NCBI RefSeq assembly: GCF_014696615.1
Contig: NZ_JACJQJ010000005.1
Location: forward strand, 62,001-126,000
From: Nostoc linckia FACHB-104
GTDB lineage: Bacteria; Cyanobacteriota; Cyanobacteriia; Cyanobacteriales; Nostocaceae
Reading direction: 5' to 3'
Length of the DNA stretch: 64,000 nt
In this document: piece by piece, positions 8,735 through 17,517 of the stretch
Layout of the letters: each line of letters starts with the position of its first letter
Position numbering within the stretch: position 1 is the stretch's first letter
Translations under genes and position numbers: made by a program
Notes under the pieces: generated by a model
Database searches by the model: none
The model's input: only the letters and a program-made list of their open reading frames with translations
What the model was told of the DNA's origin: nothing

Positions 8735-11181
8735 TATTCGGTTAATCCCCATTCCAACTTTAGCGTTTCTAGTTTGGGATTTTTTACACTCAATCTTTTA
8801 CATTCATCCAAAAATTCTTTTACCTGTTCTTCGTTGAGAGTTAAACCACCTTCTTGCAGATTATGAATGTAAGTGATGATATCAGCAGTTGTTAGAGATG
8901 CACTGATTTCTTCTAGTAAAACTGCATTTCTCACTTCTCTACATACCAATTCGATATCAGATGAGGTAAACCTGGTACTCTTTTCGGCTAGCATTTCAAA
9001 GTTAATTATTTGATTGAAATCAATTTTTGCTAGATAATGTTGGAATAACTCTATCCTTTCCTTTTGATCGGGGGGAAAAATAGGAATTTTCCAATCTAAT
9101 CTACCAGAACGCTTTAAGGCGCTATCTATACCACTTAAATAATTTGTCGCGCCAATCACAATCACATTGCTATTTCGCAAATTATTTAATTCTATCAATA
9201 ATTGATTAATTGTGGCTTTTTGGTCTGTATGGGCGTTATCTTCATTACGGTTAAAGCCAATACTATCTAACTCATCAATAAATAAAACTGAGGGAGATTT
9301 CTTTTTCGCTTGAGCAAAGATATCTCGAATATTTTTCTGACTTTGACCTATCCATACACTGATAATATCCGCAGGCGAGAATTTAAAAAAATATCTGCCA
9401 GATTCATTAGCGAATGCATTCGCTAAAAGAGTTTTACCGCATCCAGGTAATCCATAGAAGAGAATCCCGCTAATCGCATCTTGATAGCCTTTAGATTGTA
9501 GCCTCAAAAGTTTGGTTAATTTTTCCTTTTCTTCCTTCAAACCTTTAACTTGGCTAAAATCAAGCTTGGTTTCTGGGAGGCGTTGAGTTAAGGGATAAGT
9601 CTGGACTAAACTGCGTTTTTTAGCTGCATATTCAAAAGCTGGATATTCAAGCGCATCAAAAGATACTGGTACTAATTGATGATTTTCATAATCTGGTGCC
9701 ATAACGACAATTTTAAAAGTATCATCATAATAACCAGCTAGTTTATATTCAAGAACTTCTTTAATCTTTTTAATTTGGTAAGAGTTACGCGCAATTTCAA
9801 AACCAGGAAATACTAACCACACAGTATGTAGTTTATTCGGCCAGACTTTGGATTTTTGTAAAATTCTTCTGAGTGAATCCAAGAAAAGATTATTATCTTG
9901 AAATTCTTGATACTTCAGAGTTTCGATTTCCACAATTACCTGATTATCTACATATACAGGGATGATTTCGCTGTGATATTCTTCATACTCATAGCTATCT
10001 TCATCATCGCTGTTTTCCTGGTCTTTGGAACTTAATTCTACTTCACAGCGAATTTTAGACAAATCATAGCCTAAAGCTTCTAAGGTTTTAATCGCAAAAT
10101 ATTTGAGATAAATATATTCTGTACTTTCTTCTCGCCACTTCAAACTATAAAAATGTTCGGCTTTCATGCCGATTAATAGCTGAGAATCAGCCAATATTTG
10201 CGCTTTTTGTAATTCTAGAAAGTAATTTAATAAAGATACCTCATCTTCTTCCATCTCATAACACGGAAGTTCTAACAGGAGACGGAAATGAGCATAAATT
10301 TCTTCTTTATGCTGAATAGCAGTTTCGTTGGGATATTTGCATCGCAGAGTAAAGGTAAAAGGAATTTTACTAGCTACCCTATCTACTAAATAACCTAAAG
10401 CATCTTCTTGTTGCTGTGCTTGAATTTCTGATACAGGTGGGCAATGAAATACTATAAATAATTGTTCAGAATTATATTTATTGGCGTAGACTGATATCTG
10501 TTCAAACTGCTCATCAAATTTTTCGCAATCTAGTAAATCTAAACCAGTAGTGCCGAGAATGACACTAGTCATTGTAGAAAAATAAAAGTGATAAATATTA
10601 GCACCAGATAGGGAATAATCATCATCGTCATTATCGTCATCAGTAGTAATATTTGTATTAAATTTTTGATTCGATGCTGTAGGAATGTTATTATTACCTC
10701 TATATTGATATTTTCTAATTAATTCATAATTTAAAATTTTAGTCACAACATCAGAAAAGAAATCTTCTACTTGGGGAATGAGAAAAATTCCCACTGGTTG
10801 ATTTGAGTCTAAACAAGCCTGAAACCTTTCATATTCTTGCTCAGAACCGAAATCAAATAAGTAATAGAAAAAGTCATGCTTCACTGGAAATGCTGCACTC
10901 AATTTACTAAAAATTGGTTGCACATCAGCAATTTGCACATCAGGAGTGACATCTTTAAGAGAAATAGCCAGTTTAGTATCTAAGGGAATATACAAATCAA
11001 ATAGGGGATCTGTGCAAAGTCCCAATTCAGCTAGCGCATGATTAAAATTATCTACAAAAGCTTGACTGCGACGCTGGTAGCCCAACTGTTCCATAATGGT
11101 TTTAACGCGTAGGCTTTTTTGAGTTCTACCAGTTCGCTGAAGTTCATTCTTAATTGAGCGTAAGTAGCCTGTATATGACAT
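8734..11181 (-). CDS. AAA+ ATPase with unrecognised N-terminal half
   Basis: 815 residues from ATG 11181. The C-terminal third is a classical AAA domain of the FtsH/Cdc48 type: Walker A GLPGCGKT 577-584, Walker B VLFIDELD with D636-E637, then GATN and RSGRLDWKI sensor/arginine-finger regions. The first 550 residues match no family I can name. They include a helical start resembling a winged helix, acidic tracts (TDDDNDDDD; SDDEDSYEYEE) and a segment with alternating strands and helices around VYVDNQVIVEIETLKY that faintly recalls a PD-(D/E)XK nuclease core. Its same-strand neighbour 226 nt upstream is the caspase-like/EAL fusion. Role as unfoldase or remodeller is inferred. Confidence 0.75.
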   Translation of the reverse strand: MSYTGYLRSIKNELQRTGRTQKSLRVKTIMEQLGYQRRSQAFVDNFNHALAELGLCTDPLFDLYIPLDTKLAISLKDVTPDVQIADVQPIFSKLSAAFPVKHDFFYYLFDFGSEQEYERFQACLDSNQPVGIFLIPQVEDFFSDVVTKILNYELIRKYQYRGNNNIPTASNQKFNTNITTDDDNDDDDYSLSGANIYHFYFSTMTSVILGTTGLDLLDCEKFDEQFEQISVYANKYNSEQLFIVFHCPPVSEIQAQQQEDALGYLVDRVASKIPFTFTLRCKYPNETAIQHKEEIYAHFRLLLELPCYEMEEDEVSLLNYFLELQKAQILADSQLLIGMKAEHFYSLKWREESTEYIYLKYFAIKTLEALGYDLSKIRCEVELSSKDQENSDDEDSYEYEEYHSEIIPVYVDNQVIVEIETLKYQEFQDNNLFLDSLRRILQKSKVWPNKLHTVWLVFPGFEIARNSYQIKKIKEVLEYKLAGYYDDTFKIVVMAPDYENHQLVPVSFDALEYPAFEYAAKKRSLVQTYPLTQRLPETKLDFSQVKGLKEEKEKLTKLLRLQSKGYQDAISGILFYGLPGCGKTLLANAFANESGRYFFKFSPADIISVWIGQSQKNIRDIFAQAKKKSPSVLFIDELDSIGFNRNEDNAHTDQKATINQLLIELNNLRNSNVIVIGATNYLSGIDSALKRSGRLDWKIPIFPPDQKERIELFQHYLAKIDFNQIINFEMLAEKSTRFTSSDIELVCREVRNAVLLEEISASLTTADIITYIHNLQEGGLTLNEEQVKEFLDECKRLSVKNPKLETLKLEWGLTE

Positions 11182-11407
11182 TTGCTATGTTTTGGTCGTA
11201 ATTGTTAAGCAAGCATCTCCAAGGGAGACAAATTTATAATTCCCAAGTGAGATACACACTTAACTTACACAGGCGATTACTTATTGATGCGATCGCAACA
11301 ATACCCAGATCCTTGCTGAAGGCGACATATTGACTCCCTATCTTTGACATACGCCTCAGCTATTCTGGAATCTAAATCTTATGGGCTGCATACCCACCCT
11401 CATGAGT

Positions 11408-13669
11408 TCAATGTGGTTTTTCTAAAATTAGCTTTTTCAAATCATCATATTTTTCTTTACTCAAACGATAAATTTCAGGGCTAGGTTTGCCAACAATATG
11501 CCCTTGAATGTAATTCACGCCAAGTTCCTTGAGGCGGTATAAGCTAATAGGAGTAGTTTCATCTATACCTTCTACAATTACATGAGATGGATTCAGGTTA
11601 TTTGCCCCAACTAATTCATGAACAAAGCGGATAATAACATCAGAAGATTGATGATATAAAATATTTCGATCTATTTTGACATGAGAGGGGTGTAATCCTG
11701 CTAAGCGAGAAACTGAAGCATAGCCAACTCCAAAATCATCAATTGCAAATCGAATATGCAGTTGTTTAACGTATTCTATCAATTTAGTTTTAAAAAAGGT
11801 TAAAGGTACTTGCAATCGATGACCATTATTAAACTGTGGTAATTCTGTTTTTTCAGAAATTTCTAATATGAGGTTTCTGGGAGTAATAATTTTATCTTTA
11901 ATTACCTGACGAACTGTTTCAAAGTAAGCTGTTCTGATTAAAGACTCGGGATAAACATTAACTGATAGCGGTGCTATCTCATCTGCTCTATTTTGTTTTG
12001 ATTTCTTTCTTGCTTCTTGGTAAATGGTTGTAGCAGTTCTCAGAAAATACTGGTCAAGTTCAATAGTAAACCTTGTACCCCACATTTCTGCAGCTTGAAA
12101 TAAATCTATAGGAACTGTTAAAGTTTCAGGTTCTCTAGCTAAAGCCTCCCAACTACTAATAAATAATTCATCAGCATCTAAGTGTAAAACAGGCTCAAAA
12201 TGAACAATCATCCTTTGAAGACGGTCGCAGAATAATTGAAATCTTCTTTCATATAGATGTTCTGATACAAAGCCGAAATCTCTTTTTAAATCATCAAGTA
12301 TATGAGCTTCTACTAATGCGGGTTTAAGTGATAGTTTCTGGCTAGCGTTGTAAAAGCTAGCTAAAATACGCCCGTATACATCTCCCAAAAGATAAGAATC
12401 TTGAGATATACCACAAACTACTATAACCTCTGCTTCTGGTAACCCTCTCAAAGGTATGAGTACAAAAGCTTTAACTACACCATTTTTATCTTCATGCAAC
12501 CGATATATACCATGATAAGAAGGGTTGAAAATAGATAAACGTGAAACAGCAGGTAAAATATGTAAGTTTAAAGTATTAAAATAAAAACTACTATCTATAT
12601 CGTTATAAGGGCTACTGTGTGATTTAACTGACCAATTATCTTTATTATCAATAGTAAGTATAAATACAAAATCAGCCTTAGAATTATGCTTAATTATATT
12701 TAATATTTGAGAAGTATTATTATTAGATTTTAAAGTTTCATTTACTAAATTGGTAAATTGTTGGATTAAATTTGTAATGAAGTCTTCATAAGGTTCTAGA
12801 AAGTTACGAAGCTGGAATGTTGGTGCTTCTAGGTTGTATGTATCTCCCGATGGTTTTACTGTAGCTAACCTGACTTCCCTCCAGCTATGATTTTGAAAAT
12901 CTTCCAGATTTTGTTGTGTGGTTATATTTTGGGTTTGAGCAATAACAACATCAAATCCTTCATCCTTCAAGACAATTATTTTAGGTTTCATGCTGAAAGC
13001 ATTTTCTTCTAATCGCTCACAAGCATATTTATGTAACTCACGTGCTGCAATTTTACCATCTTGGTCTAAGTCCCCTGCTCCTGTTTCTATTCCCTCTACT
13101 AAATAACGTGTGTAAACGGAAATATCAGATCCTTGTTGTTCAAAAGAATATTGAGTGGAACTAGAAGATGCAAGAACAACCCTCCCTTCAGCACCAAGTT
13201 GACTCTGTAAATCGACCGAACCATCATCTTTTGCTATTAATGAAGGGTCAAATGCTGCACTAAAGCAACAGTCAAGAATAATTACCTGTCGTTTAGAACG
13301 ACTATTATTCATTTGGTCATGAACAAAACTTGCAGCAACAGCAGTTGATTTAATTAGTTGATTCTTTAAGTTTGTGCGGGTGATGCGAGTAGAAAAATAA
13401 AATCTACCGTTTTCATCCTTGATTCCATGTCCTGAAAAATACAGCAGTAGTATATCTTCTTTATCACGACCAGAAAAAAACGTTTCAATTTCAAATTGCA
13501 TAGTGTGAGTGTCAGAGTTGAGCAATATTTTCACCTCATCAAACCCACCTATTTTGGGATTCTGCAACACTCGCTGCATAGCTTTGACATCTTTAACAGC
13601 AGCCTGAAGGGGATTTAGCCCAGACTCATACTCACTTACGCCAATTAGCAATGCTATTTTCTTAGTCAT
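11408..13669 (-). CDS. Caspase-like (C14)/EF-hand/EAL fusion protein
   Basis: 753 residues from ATG 13669. Residues 1-230 are a caspase/metacaspase-like peptidase: ALLIGVSEY start, catalytic His81 in YFSGHG and Cys135 in ILDCCFS. A complete EF-hand-like loop (D200, D202, D204, G205, I207, E211) follows inside the same domain. Residues about 280-465 look like a GAF-type sensor. The C-terminal 270 residues are an EAL cyclic-di-GMP phosphodiesterase domain, with E508-A-L510, conserved N in NVYPESL, E in LEISE, D644-D-F-G647, VKID and YIQGHIVGKP. Key residues for both enzymes look intact. Such a protein could link c-di-GMP and Ca2+ to proteolysis; that is inference. The AAA+ gene follows on the same strand. 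Confidence 0.8.
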   Translation of the reverse strand: MTKKIALLIGVSEYESGLNPLQAAVKDVKAMQRVLQNPKIGGFDEVKILLNSDTHTMQFEIETFFSGRDKEDILLLYFSGHGIKDENGRFYFSTRITRTNLKNQLIKSTAVAASFVHDQMNNSRSKRQVIILDCCFSAAFDPSLIAKDDGSVDLQSQLGAEGRVVLASSSSTQYSFEQQGSDISVYTRYLVEGIETGAGDLDQDGKIAARELHKYACERLEENAFSMKPKIIVLKDEGFDVVIAQTQNITTQQNLEDFQNHSWREVRLATVKPSGDTYNLEAPTFQLRNFLEPYEDFITNLIQQFTNLVNETLKSNNNTSQILNIIKHNSKADFVFILTIDNKDNWSVKSHSSPYNDIDSSFYFNTLNLHILPAVSRLSIFNPSYHGIYRLHEDKNGVVKAFVLIPLRGLPEAEVIVVCGISQDSYLLGDVYGRILASFYNASQKLSLKPALVEAHILDDLKRDFGFVSEHLYERRFQLFCDRLQRMIVHFEPVLHLDADELFISSWEALAREPETLTVPIDLFQAAEMWGTRFTIELDQYFLRTATTIYQEARKKSKQNRADEIAPLSVNVYPESLIRTAYFETVRQVIKDKIITPRNLILEISEKTELPQFNNGHRLQVPLTFFKTKLIEYVKQLHIRFAIDDFGVGYASVSRLAGLHPSHVKIDRNILYHQSSDVIIRFVHELVGANNLNPSHVIVEGIDETTPISLYRLKELGVNYIQGHIVGKPSPEIYRLSKEKYDDLKKLILEKPH

Positions 13670-14035
13670 GGTTAACTAATGTCTGTATTGACATGTATAC
13701 GGTATTTGCACCAGTTAAAAAGGTTACTGCTACTTAAGATAATTTTGACACATGTAAATTCACGCGTTCATGAGGCGTTATAAAATATTGTAAAGTAATG
13801 TAATGCAATGTAAAGCGCTTATAAGTATTTTTGAGAATTTAAACAAGACTATAGAGAAAAGGATGAAAAACAGGACAACGAAGCAGAGAATGAGAAGAGA
13901 AATTAAGTAATCACTCTCGGTTTTTGCATAGGAGCTTAAGTAATAAAAAAGGAAGAGATACAAGCATTGATGATCTCTCCCCCTCTTAATAATTATTGAT
14001 TTATCAGCGATTTGCCTAATTTATACGTATTATCT
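13670..14035. other. Intergenic region between caspase-EAL and hcp
   Basis: 366 bp, AT-rich, upstream of the caspase-EAL start and downstream of hcp. It contains the probable hcp terminator (13945-13981) and a GTAATGTAATGCAATGTAAAG run of near repeats around 13795-13815. A 61-codon minus-strand frame here is hydrophobic and low-complexity and was not accepted as a gene. Confidence 0.6.
13945..13981 (-). terminator. Probable Rho-independent terminator of hcp
   Basis: Read on the minus strand: GGGAGAGAT (13981-13973), a 13-nt loop, ATCTCTTCC (13959-13951), then six T (13950-13945). It lies about 55 nt after the hcp stop. Confidence 0.6.
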
Positions 14036-15670
14036 TTAGCCAAGACAAGCAGCTAAATCTTGTTCTGGGGTAGTGATGAGTTTAAGATTGTATGTCTCGG
14101 AAAGTAACTTCGCAACATTGGGTGTGAGGAAAGCAGGAAGCGTGGGGCCGATGCGAATATTTTGAATACCCAGGTAAAGTAGAGTTAATAGCACTGCGAT
14201 CGCTTTTTGTTCGTACCAAGATAGTACCAATGACAATGGTAGTTGATTGACATTGACGTGGAATGCTTGGGCTAAAGCGACAGCAATTTGAATGGCAGAG
14301 TATGCATCGTTACATTGTCCTAAATCTAGCAATCTGGGAATACCACCGATATCACCGAGTTGCTTGTCAAAGAAGCGGAACTTACCACAGCCTAGAGTCA
14401 TGACTACGCAATCACTAGGAATAGTTTCGACTAAATCTGTGTAGTAATTGCGTCCTGGTTTCGCGCCATCACAACCACCAACTAAGAAGAAGTGGCGAAT
14501 ATTACCTGATTTCACCGCGTTAACCACAGTATCAGCTACACCTAAGACGGCATTGCGGGCGAAACCTGTAGTTACTGTACCGCGATCGCTCTCTTCTACA
14601 AAGCCGGGTAATGCCAAAGCCTTATTAATAATCGGTGTAATGTCGCGAATACTAACGTGTTGTAAACCAGGATAACCTACAGGCCCCAAGGTAAATACTT
14701 TATCTTTGTAAGTTTCATGAGGAGGCATGAGGCAGTTGGTTGTCATTACAATTGCACCAGGGAAATGCTCAAACTCATGGGTTTGATTTTGCCATGCGGT
14801 GCCGTAATGTCCATACAGGTGAGGATAAGTCTGTTTTAGCTGGGGATAGCCATGTGCAGGTAGCAATTCGCCGTGAGTATAAACTTTAATCCCGGTTTCG
14901 GCTGTTTGCTCTAGAATAGCGCGCAAGTGGAGTAAATCATGCCCTGATACGAGGATGGCTTTACCAACTGTCACGCCTAGAGTCACAGGAGTAGGGGTAG
15001 GATGCCCAAAAGTATTGGTATTACCAGCATCCAGCAATTCCATTGCTTTGAGGTTCATCTTACCTACTTGCAATGTGATGTCTAGCCATTCTTGCAAACT
15101 CTTATCTTGGGCATCGAGATTAGCTAGGATTTCATGGAAAAATACATATAAATCTTCGTCATGCTGCCCCAGTTCTAAAGCATGGAAAGCATAAGCAGCT
15201 ACGCCTTTAAGACCATATAATATTGTGAGCTTGAGTGAGAAAATATCTACATTTTTAGCAGATTGGCCAATAAACTCAAATTCTAAGTCTTTTCCTTGTT
15301 TAATTAGCTGTTGTTGATCGCCAGCAGGTTGGAAATTTGCGATCGCAGAATTTACCGCAGCATTACCTGTTGTTTGAATTTGTAACTTCAGACTCTCACG
15401 TAAAGCGATCGCGCGATTCACAAACGCGACAAAATCATCAGCCGAGAAATTCACATTCGTCAGCGTCGAAAACAGCATTTCACAGGTGAACTCATCTTGA
15501 TCGCGAGTAGTAATACCGAGAGATTTAGCTTGCAGCGCTACTTGCGACAACCCCCGCAGACAATGCACCAGTAAATCTTGTAATGCATCTACCTCTGGAC
15601 TCTTACCGCAGGCTCCCCACTGATAACATACATCACCACGGGTTGTTTGTTCACACTGATTACAGAACAT
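14036..15670 (-). CDS. hcp: Hybrid cluster protein (hydroxylamine reductase)
   Basis: 544 residues. The N-terminal cysteines C3-x2-C6-x8-C15-x5-C21 match the class I pattern that binds a [4Fe-4S] cluster. Later cysteine-rich motifs TNCLMPPHE, GGCDGAKPGR, LGCGKFRFF and LGQCNDAYS supply the hybrid Fe-S-O cluster ligands. Hcp proteins act in NO and hydroxylamine detoxification under low oxygen; the physiological reaction is debated. The start ATG at 15670 has GGAG about 10 nt upstream on the minus strand. An FNR/Dnr-type palindrome sits 58-71 nt upstream. The gene is divergent from hoxU, which places it beside another oxygen-sensitive Fe-S system. Confidence 0.93.
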   Translation of the reverse strand: MFCNQCEQTTRGDVCYQWGACGKSPEVDALQDLLVHCLRGLSQVALQAKSLGITTRDQDEFTCEMLFSTLTNVNFSADDFVAFVNRAIALRESLKLQIQTTGNAAVNSAIANFQPAGDQQQLIKQGKDLEFEFIGQSAKNVDIFSLKLTILYGLKGVAAYAFHALELGQHDEDLYVFFHEILANLDAQDKSLQEWLDITLQVGKMNLKAMELLDAGNTNTFGHPTPTPVTLGVTVGKAILVSGHDLLHLRAILEQTAETGIKVYTHGELLPAHGYPQLKQTYPHLYGHYGTAWQNQTHEFEHFPGAIVMTTNCLMPPHETYKDKVFTLGPVGYPGLQHVSIRDITPIINKALALPGFVEESDRGTVTTGFARNAVLGVADTVVNAVKSGNIRHFFLVGGCDGAKPGRNYYTDLVETIPSDCVVMTLGCGKFRFFDKQLGDIGGIPRLLDLGQCNDAYSAIQIAVALAQAFHVNVNQLPLSLVLSWYEQKAIAVLLTLLYLGIQNIRIGPTLPAFLTPNVAKLLSETYNLKLITTPEQDLAACLG

Positions 15671-15699
15671 AAGTCTTTCACTCCAATCTTTATGCCTTT

Positions 15700-15741
15700 A
15701 GAGTATTGACAATTTGCAAGTAAAACCTTGATCTAAGTCAA
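15700..15741 (-). promoter_or_regulatory. FNR/Dnr/HcpR-type box and class II-like promoter of hcp
   Basis: The palindrome TTGATCTAAGTCAA (15728-15741) fits the CRP/FNR-superfamily half-site rule TTGAT-N4-GTCAA used by FNR, Dnr and HcpR regulators. A -10-like TACTCT on the minus strand (15705-15700) would put the start near 15693, so the box centre falls close to -41.5, the class II activator position. The match is seen in the sequence; the identity of the regulator is inferred. Confidence 0.55.
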
Positions 15742-16151
15742 GAGAATCTGCAAAGTTTGGTAAAGATATCAGTGGAAAAACGGGGAAAGGGAAAAAGGGG
15801 AACAGGGGAAAGGAGCAAAGTAAGAAGCTATAAGTTTTATCCTGTAAGCTTTTTAGCAAATAAAATTTCCAGTTAAAAATACTTAACTAAGTAAATTGAA
15901 CATTGTTGTCCTGAATTTATTTTTTGAATTAGCATTAAGCTGCCTTGACTCTAACGCCACACATTTTTCCGTCCAGACTGTTAACCGTCAACAGTCAACA
16001 GTCAACTAACTACTTGAGTTTTCGCTGCAAATGATACAACTTCATCATTTGTTATCTTCACAAGTTCCTCAAACTCTTTGCCTATAACTCAAGGCGCAGG
16101 GTATTTAAGACGCTTAAGGCTAAAGGCTAATTCTGATAGAGACTAGAAGCA
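15742..16151. other. hcp-hoxU divergent intergenic region
   Basis: Besides the regulatory sites listed separately, it contains a purine-rich GGGGAAAGGGAAAAAGGGG stretch (about 15781-15810) and a CAACAGT-type heptad repeat near 15978-16008. No gene is evident. Confidence 0.6.
16058..16088 (+). promoter_or_regulatory. Shared upstream element of hoxU plus -10-like TATAAC
   Basis: TCACAAGTTCCTCAA (16058-16072) is identical to the sequence at 19558-19572 in front of hoxW, and flanking bases also agree (ATC-y before; pyrimidine tract after). A -10-like TATAAC lies at 16083-16088. It could be an activator/repressor site or part of the promoter. Known cyanobacterial hox regulators are LexA and AbrB-type proteins; I cannot assign this motif to either. 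Confidence 0.5.
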
Positions 16152-16868
16152 ATGTCAGTAAAAACTTTAACAATTAATGACCAATTAATTAGCGCCCGTG
16201 AGGAGGAAACTATCCTCGACGCGGCGCGAGAGGCGGGGATTCATATCCCGACTTTGTGCCACTTAGAAGGAGTCTCAGATATAGGTGCTTGTCGGCTGTG
16301 CTTGGTAGAAATTGCCGGTAGCAATCGCCTTTTACCAGCTTGCGTTACCAAGGTGGGAGAAGGCATGGAGGTAAAAACAGATTCAGAACGGTTGCAAAAA
16401 TACCGCCGCACAATTATTGAAATGCTGTTTGCGGAAGGCAATCACGTTTGTTCTGTATGCGTCGCCAATGGCAATTGTGAATTACAAGACTTGGCGATTG
16501 AGATGGGTATGGATCATGTGCGTCTCAATTATCATTTCCCCGATCGCAAAGTTGATGTTTCTCACGATCGCTTCGGTGTTGACCATAACCGTTGTGTTCT
16601 TTGTACACGTTGCGTCCGTGTTTGTGACGAAGTTGAAGGCGCACATACTTGGGACTTGGCAGGTAGAGGTTCTAATTCCCATGTAATTACTGATTTAAAT
16701 CAGCCTTGGGGAACTTCAAGCACTTGTACTTCCTGCGGTAAATGTGTGAATGCTTGCCCCACAGGTGCAATTTTTTACCAAGGTTCCAGCGTCGGTGAAA
16801 TGAAACACGATCGCGCAAAACTAGAGTTCCTTGTCACAGCACGGGAGAAAAAACAATGGTTCGTGTGA
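16152..16868 (+). CDS. hoxU: Bidirectional [NiFe] hydrogenase diaphorase subunit HoxU
   Basis: 238 residues, normal length. Cofactor ligands are all visible: [2Fe-2S] at C36, C47, C50, C64; an H98/C100/C103/C109 cluster in [12 protein letters not shown]; and two [4Fe-4S] sets at C148/C151/C154/C158 and C192/C195/C198/C202. HoxU passes electrons between the NAD(P)H-oxidising HoxF/HoxE part and the HoxYH hydrogenase, homologous to the N-terminal part of complex I NuoG. The stop overlaps the start of hoxY by 13 nt, implying translational coupling. hoxE and hoxF are not upstream here, consistent with the split hox arrangement of Anabaena-type strains. Confidence 0.96.
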   Translation: MSVKTLTINDQLISAREEETILDAAREAGIHIPTLCHLEGVSDIGACRLCLVEIAGSNRLLPACVTKVGEGMEVKTDSERLQKYRRTIIEMLFAEGNHVCSVCVANGNCELQDLAIEMGMDHVRLNYHFPDRKVDVSHDRFGVDHNRCVLCTRCVRVCDEVEGAHTWDLAGRGSNSHVITDLNQPWGTSSTCTSCGKCVNACPTGAIFYQGSSVGEMKHDRAKLEFLVTAREKKQWFV

Positions 16869-17398
16869 AATTTGCAACGGTTTGGCTAGGCGGTTGTTCT
16901 GGCTGTCATATGTCATTTCTCGATTTAGATGAATGGCTGATTGATCTAGCAGAACAGGTAGATGTAGTTTATAGCCCCTTCGCTGATATCAAACAATATC
17001 CAGAATGGGTGGATGTAGTCTTAGTAGAAGGCGCGATCGCCAACGAAGAACATTTAGAAATTTTGCACACAGTTAGAGAGCGATCGCAAATTCTCATTTC
17101 CTTTGGAGACTGTGCTGTTACTGGTAATGTTACTGCTTTACGCAATCCTTTAAGCACTGAATCCGTGCTGCAAAGTTGTTATATAGAAGCCGCCGATCTT
17201 CACGGTTCCATACCCAACGCACCAGGAATTGTCCCACCATTATTAGATAGAGTACAGCCAGTACACACCCTCGTCCCAGTAGATATTTATTTACCAGGTT
17301 GTCCCCCTTCCGCCGATAGAATTCGCGCCGTACTAGAACCTTTATTGAAAGGCGAAAAACCACATTTAGAAGGACGCGACTTACTAAAGTTTGGTTAA
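16856..17398 (+). CDS. hoxY: Bidirectional [NiFe] hydrogenase small subunit HoxY
   Basis: 180 residues. Cysteines C14 and C17 (GGCSGCHMS), C86 (GDCAVTGN) and C149 (LPGCPPSAD) are the ligands of the proximal [4Fe-4S] cluster. It pairs with HoxH to form the catalytic hydrogenase module in the cytoplasm or at the thylakoid surface; there is no Tat signal, as expected for this soluble type. The ATG lies inside the last codons of hoxU. A 119-bp repeat-bearing gap separates it from hoxH. Confidence 0.96.
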   Translation: MVRVKFATVWLGGCSGCHMSFLDLDEWLIDLAEQVDVVYSPFADIKQYPEWVDVVLVEGAIANEEHLEILHTVRERSQILISFGDCAVTGNVTALRNPLSTESVLQSCYIEAADLHGSIPNAPGIVPPLLDRVQPVHTLVPVDIYLPGCPPSADRIRAVLEPLLKGEKPHLEGRDLLKFG

Positions 17399-17404
17399 TT
17401 CAAA

Positions 17405-17480
17405 TGGCATAGGGCATAGGGCATGGGCATTGGTAATTTATTCTCCCCCTGCTCCCTGCTCCCTGCTCCCTGCCCCCCTG
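17405..17480. repeat. Heptad short tandem repeats between hoxY and hoxH
   Basis: Two blocks: GGCATAG-type heptads (GCATAGGGCATAGGGCATGG) at about 17407-17426 and CCCTGCT heptads (three and a half units) at about 17445-17480. This is the STRR type known from Calothrix and Anabaena. It sits inside what should be one transcript and could alter processing or translation of hoxH. Confidence 0.75.
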
Positions 17481-17517
17481 CCTCCTCAATCCCCACTCCC
17501 CACTCCCAACAACATTT

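Noticed and set aside
13778-13963. 61-codon hydrophobic minus-strand frame
   Set aside because: Low-complexity, AT-driven sequence overlapping the hcp terminator; no ribosome site.
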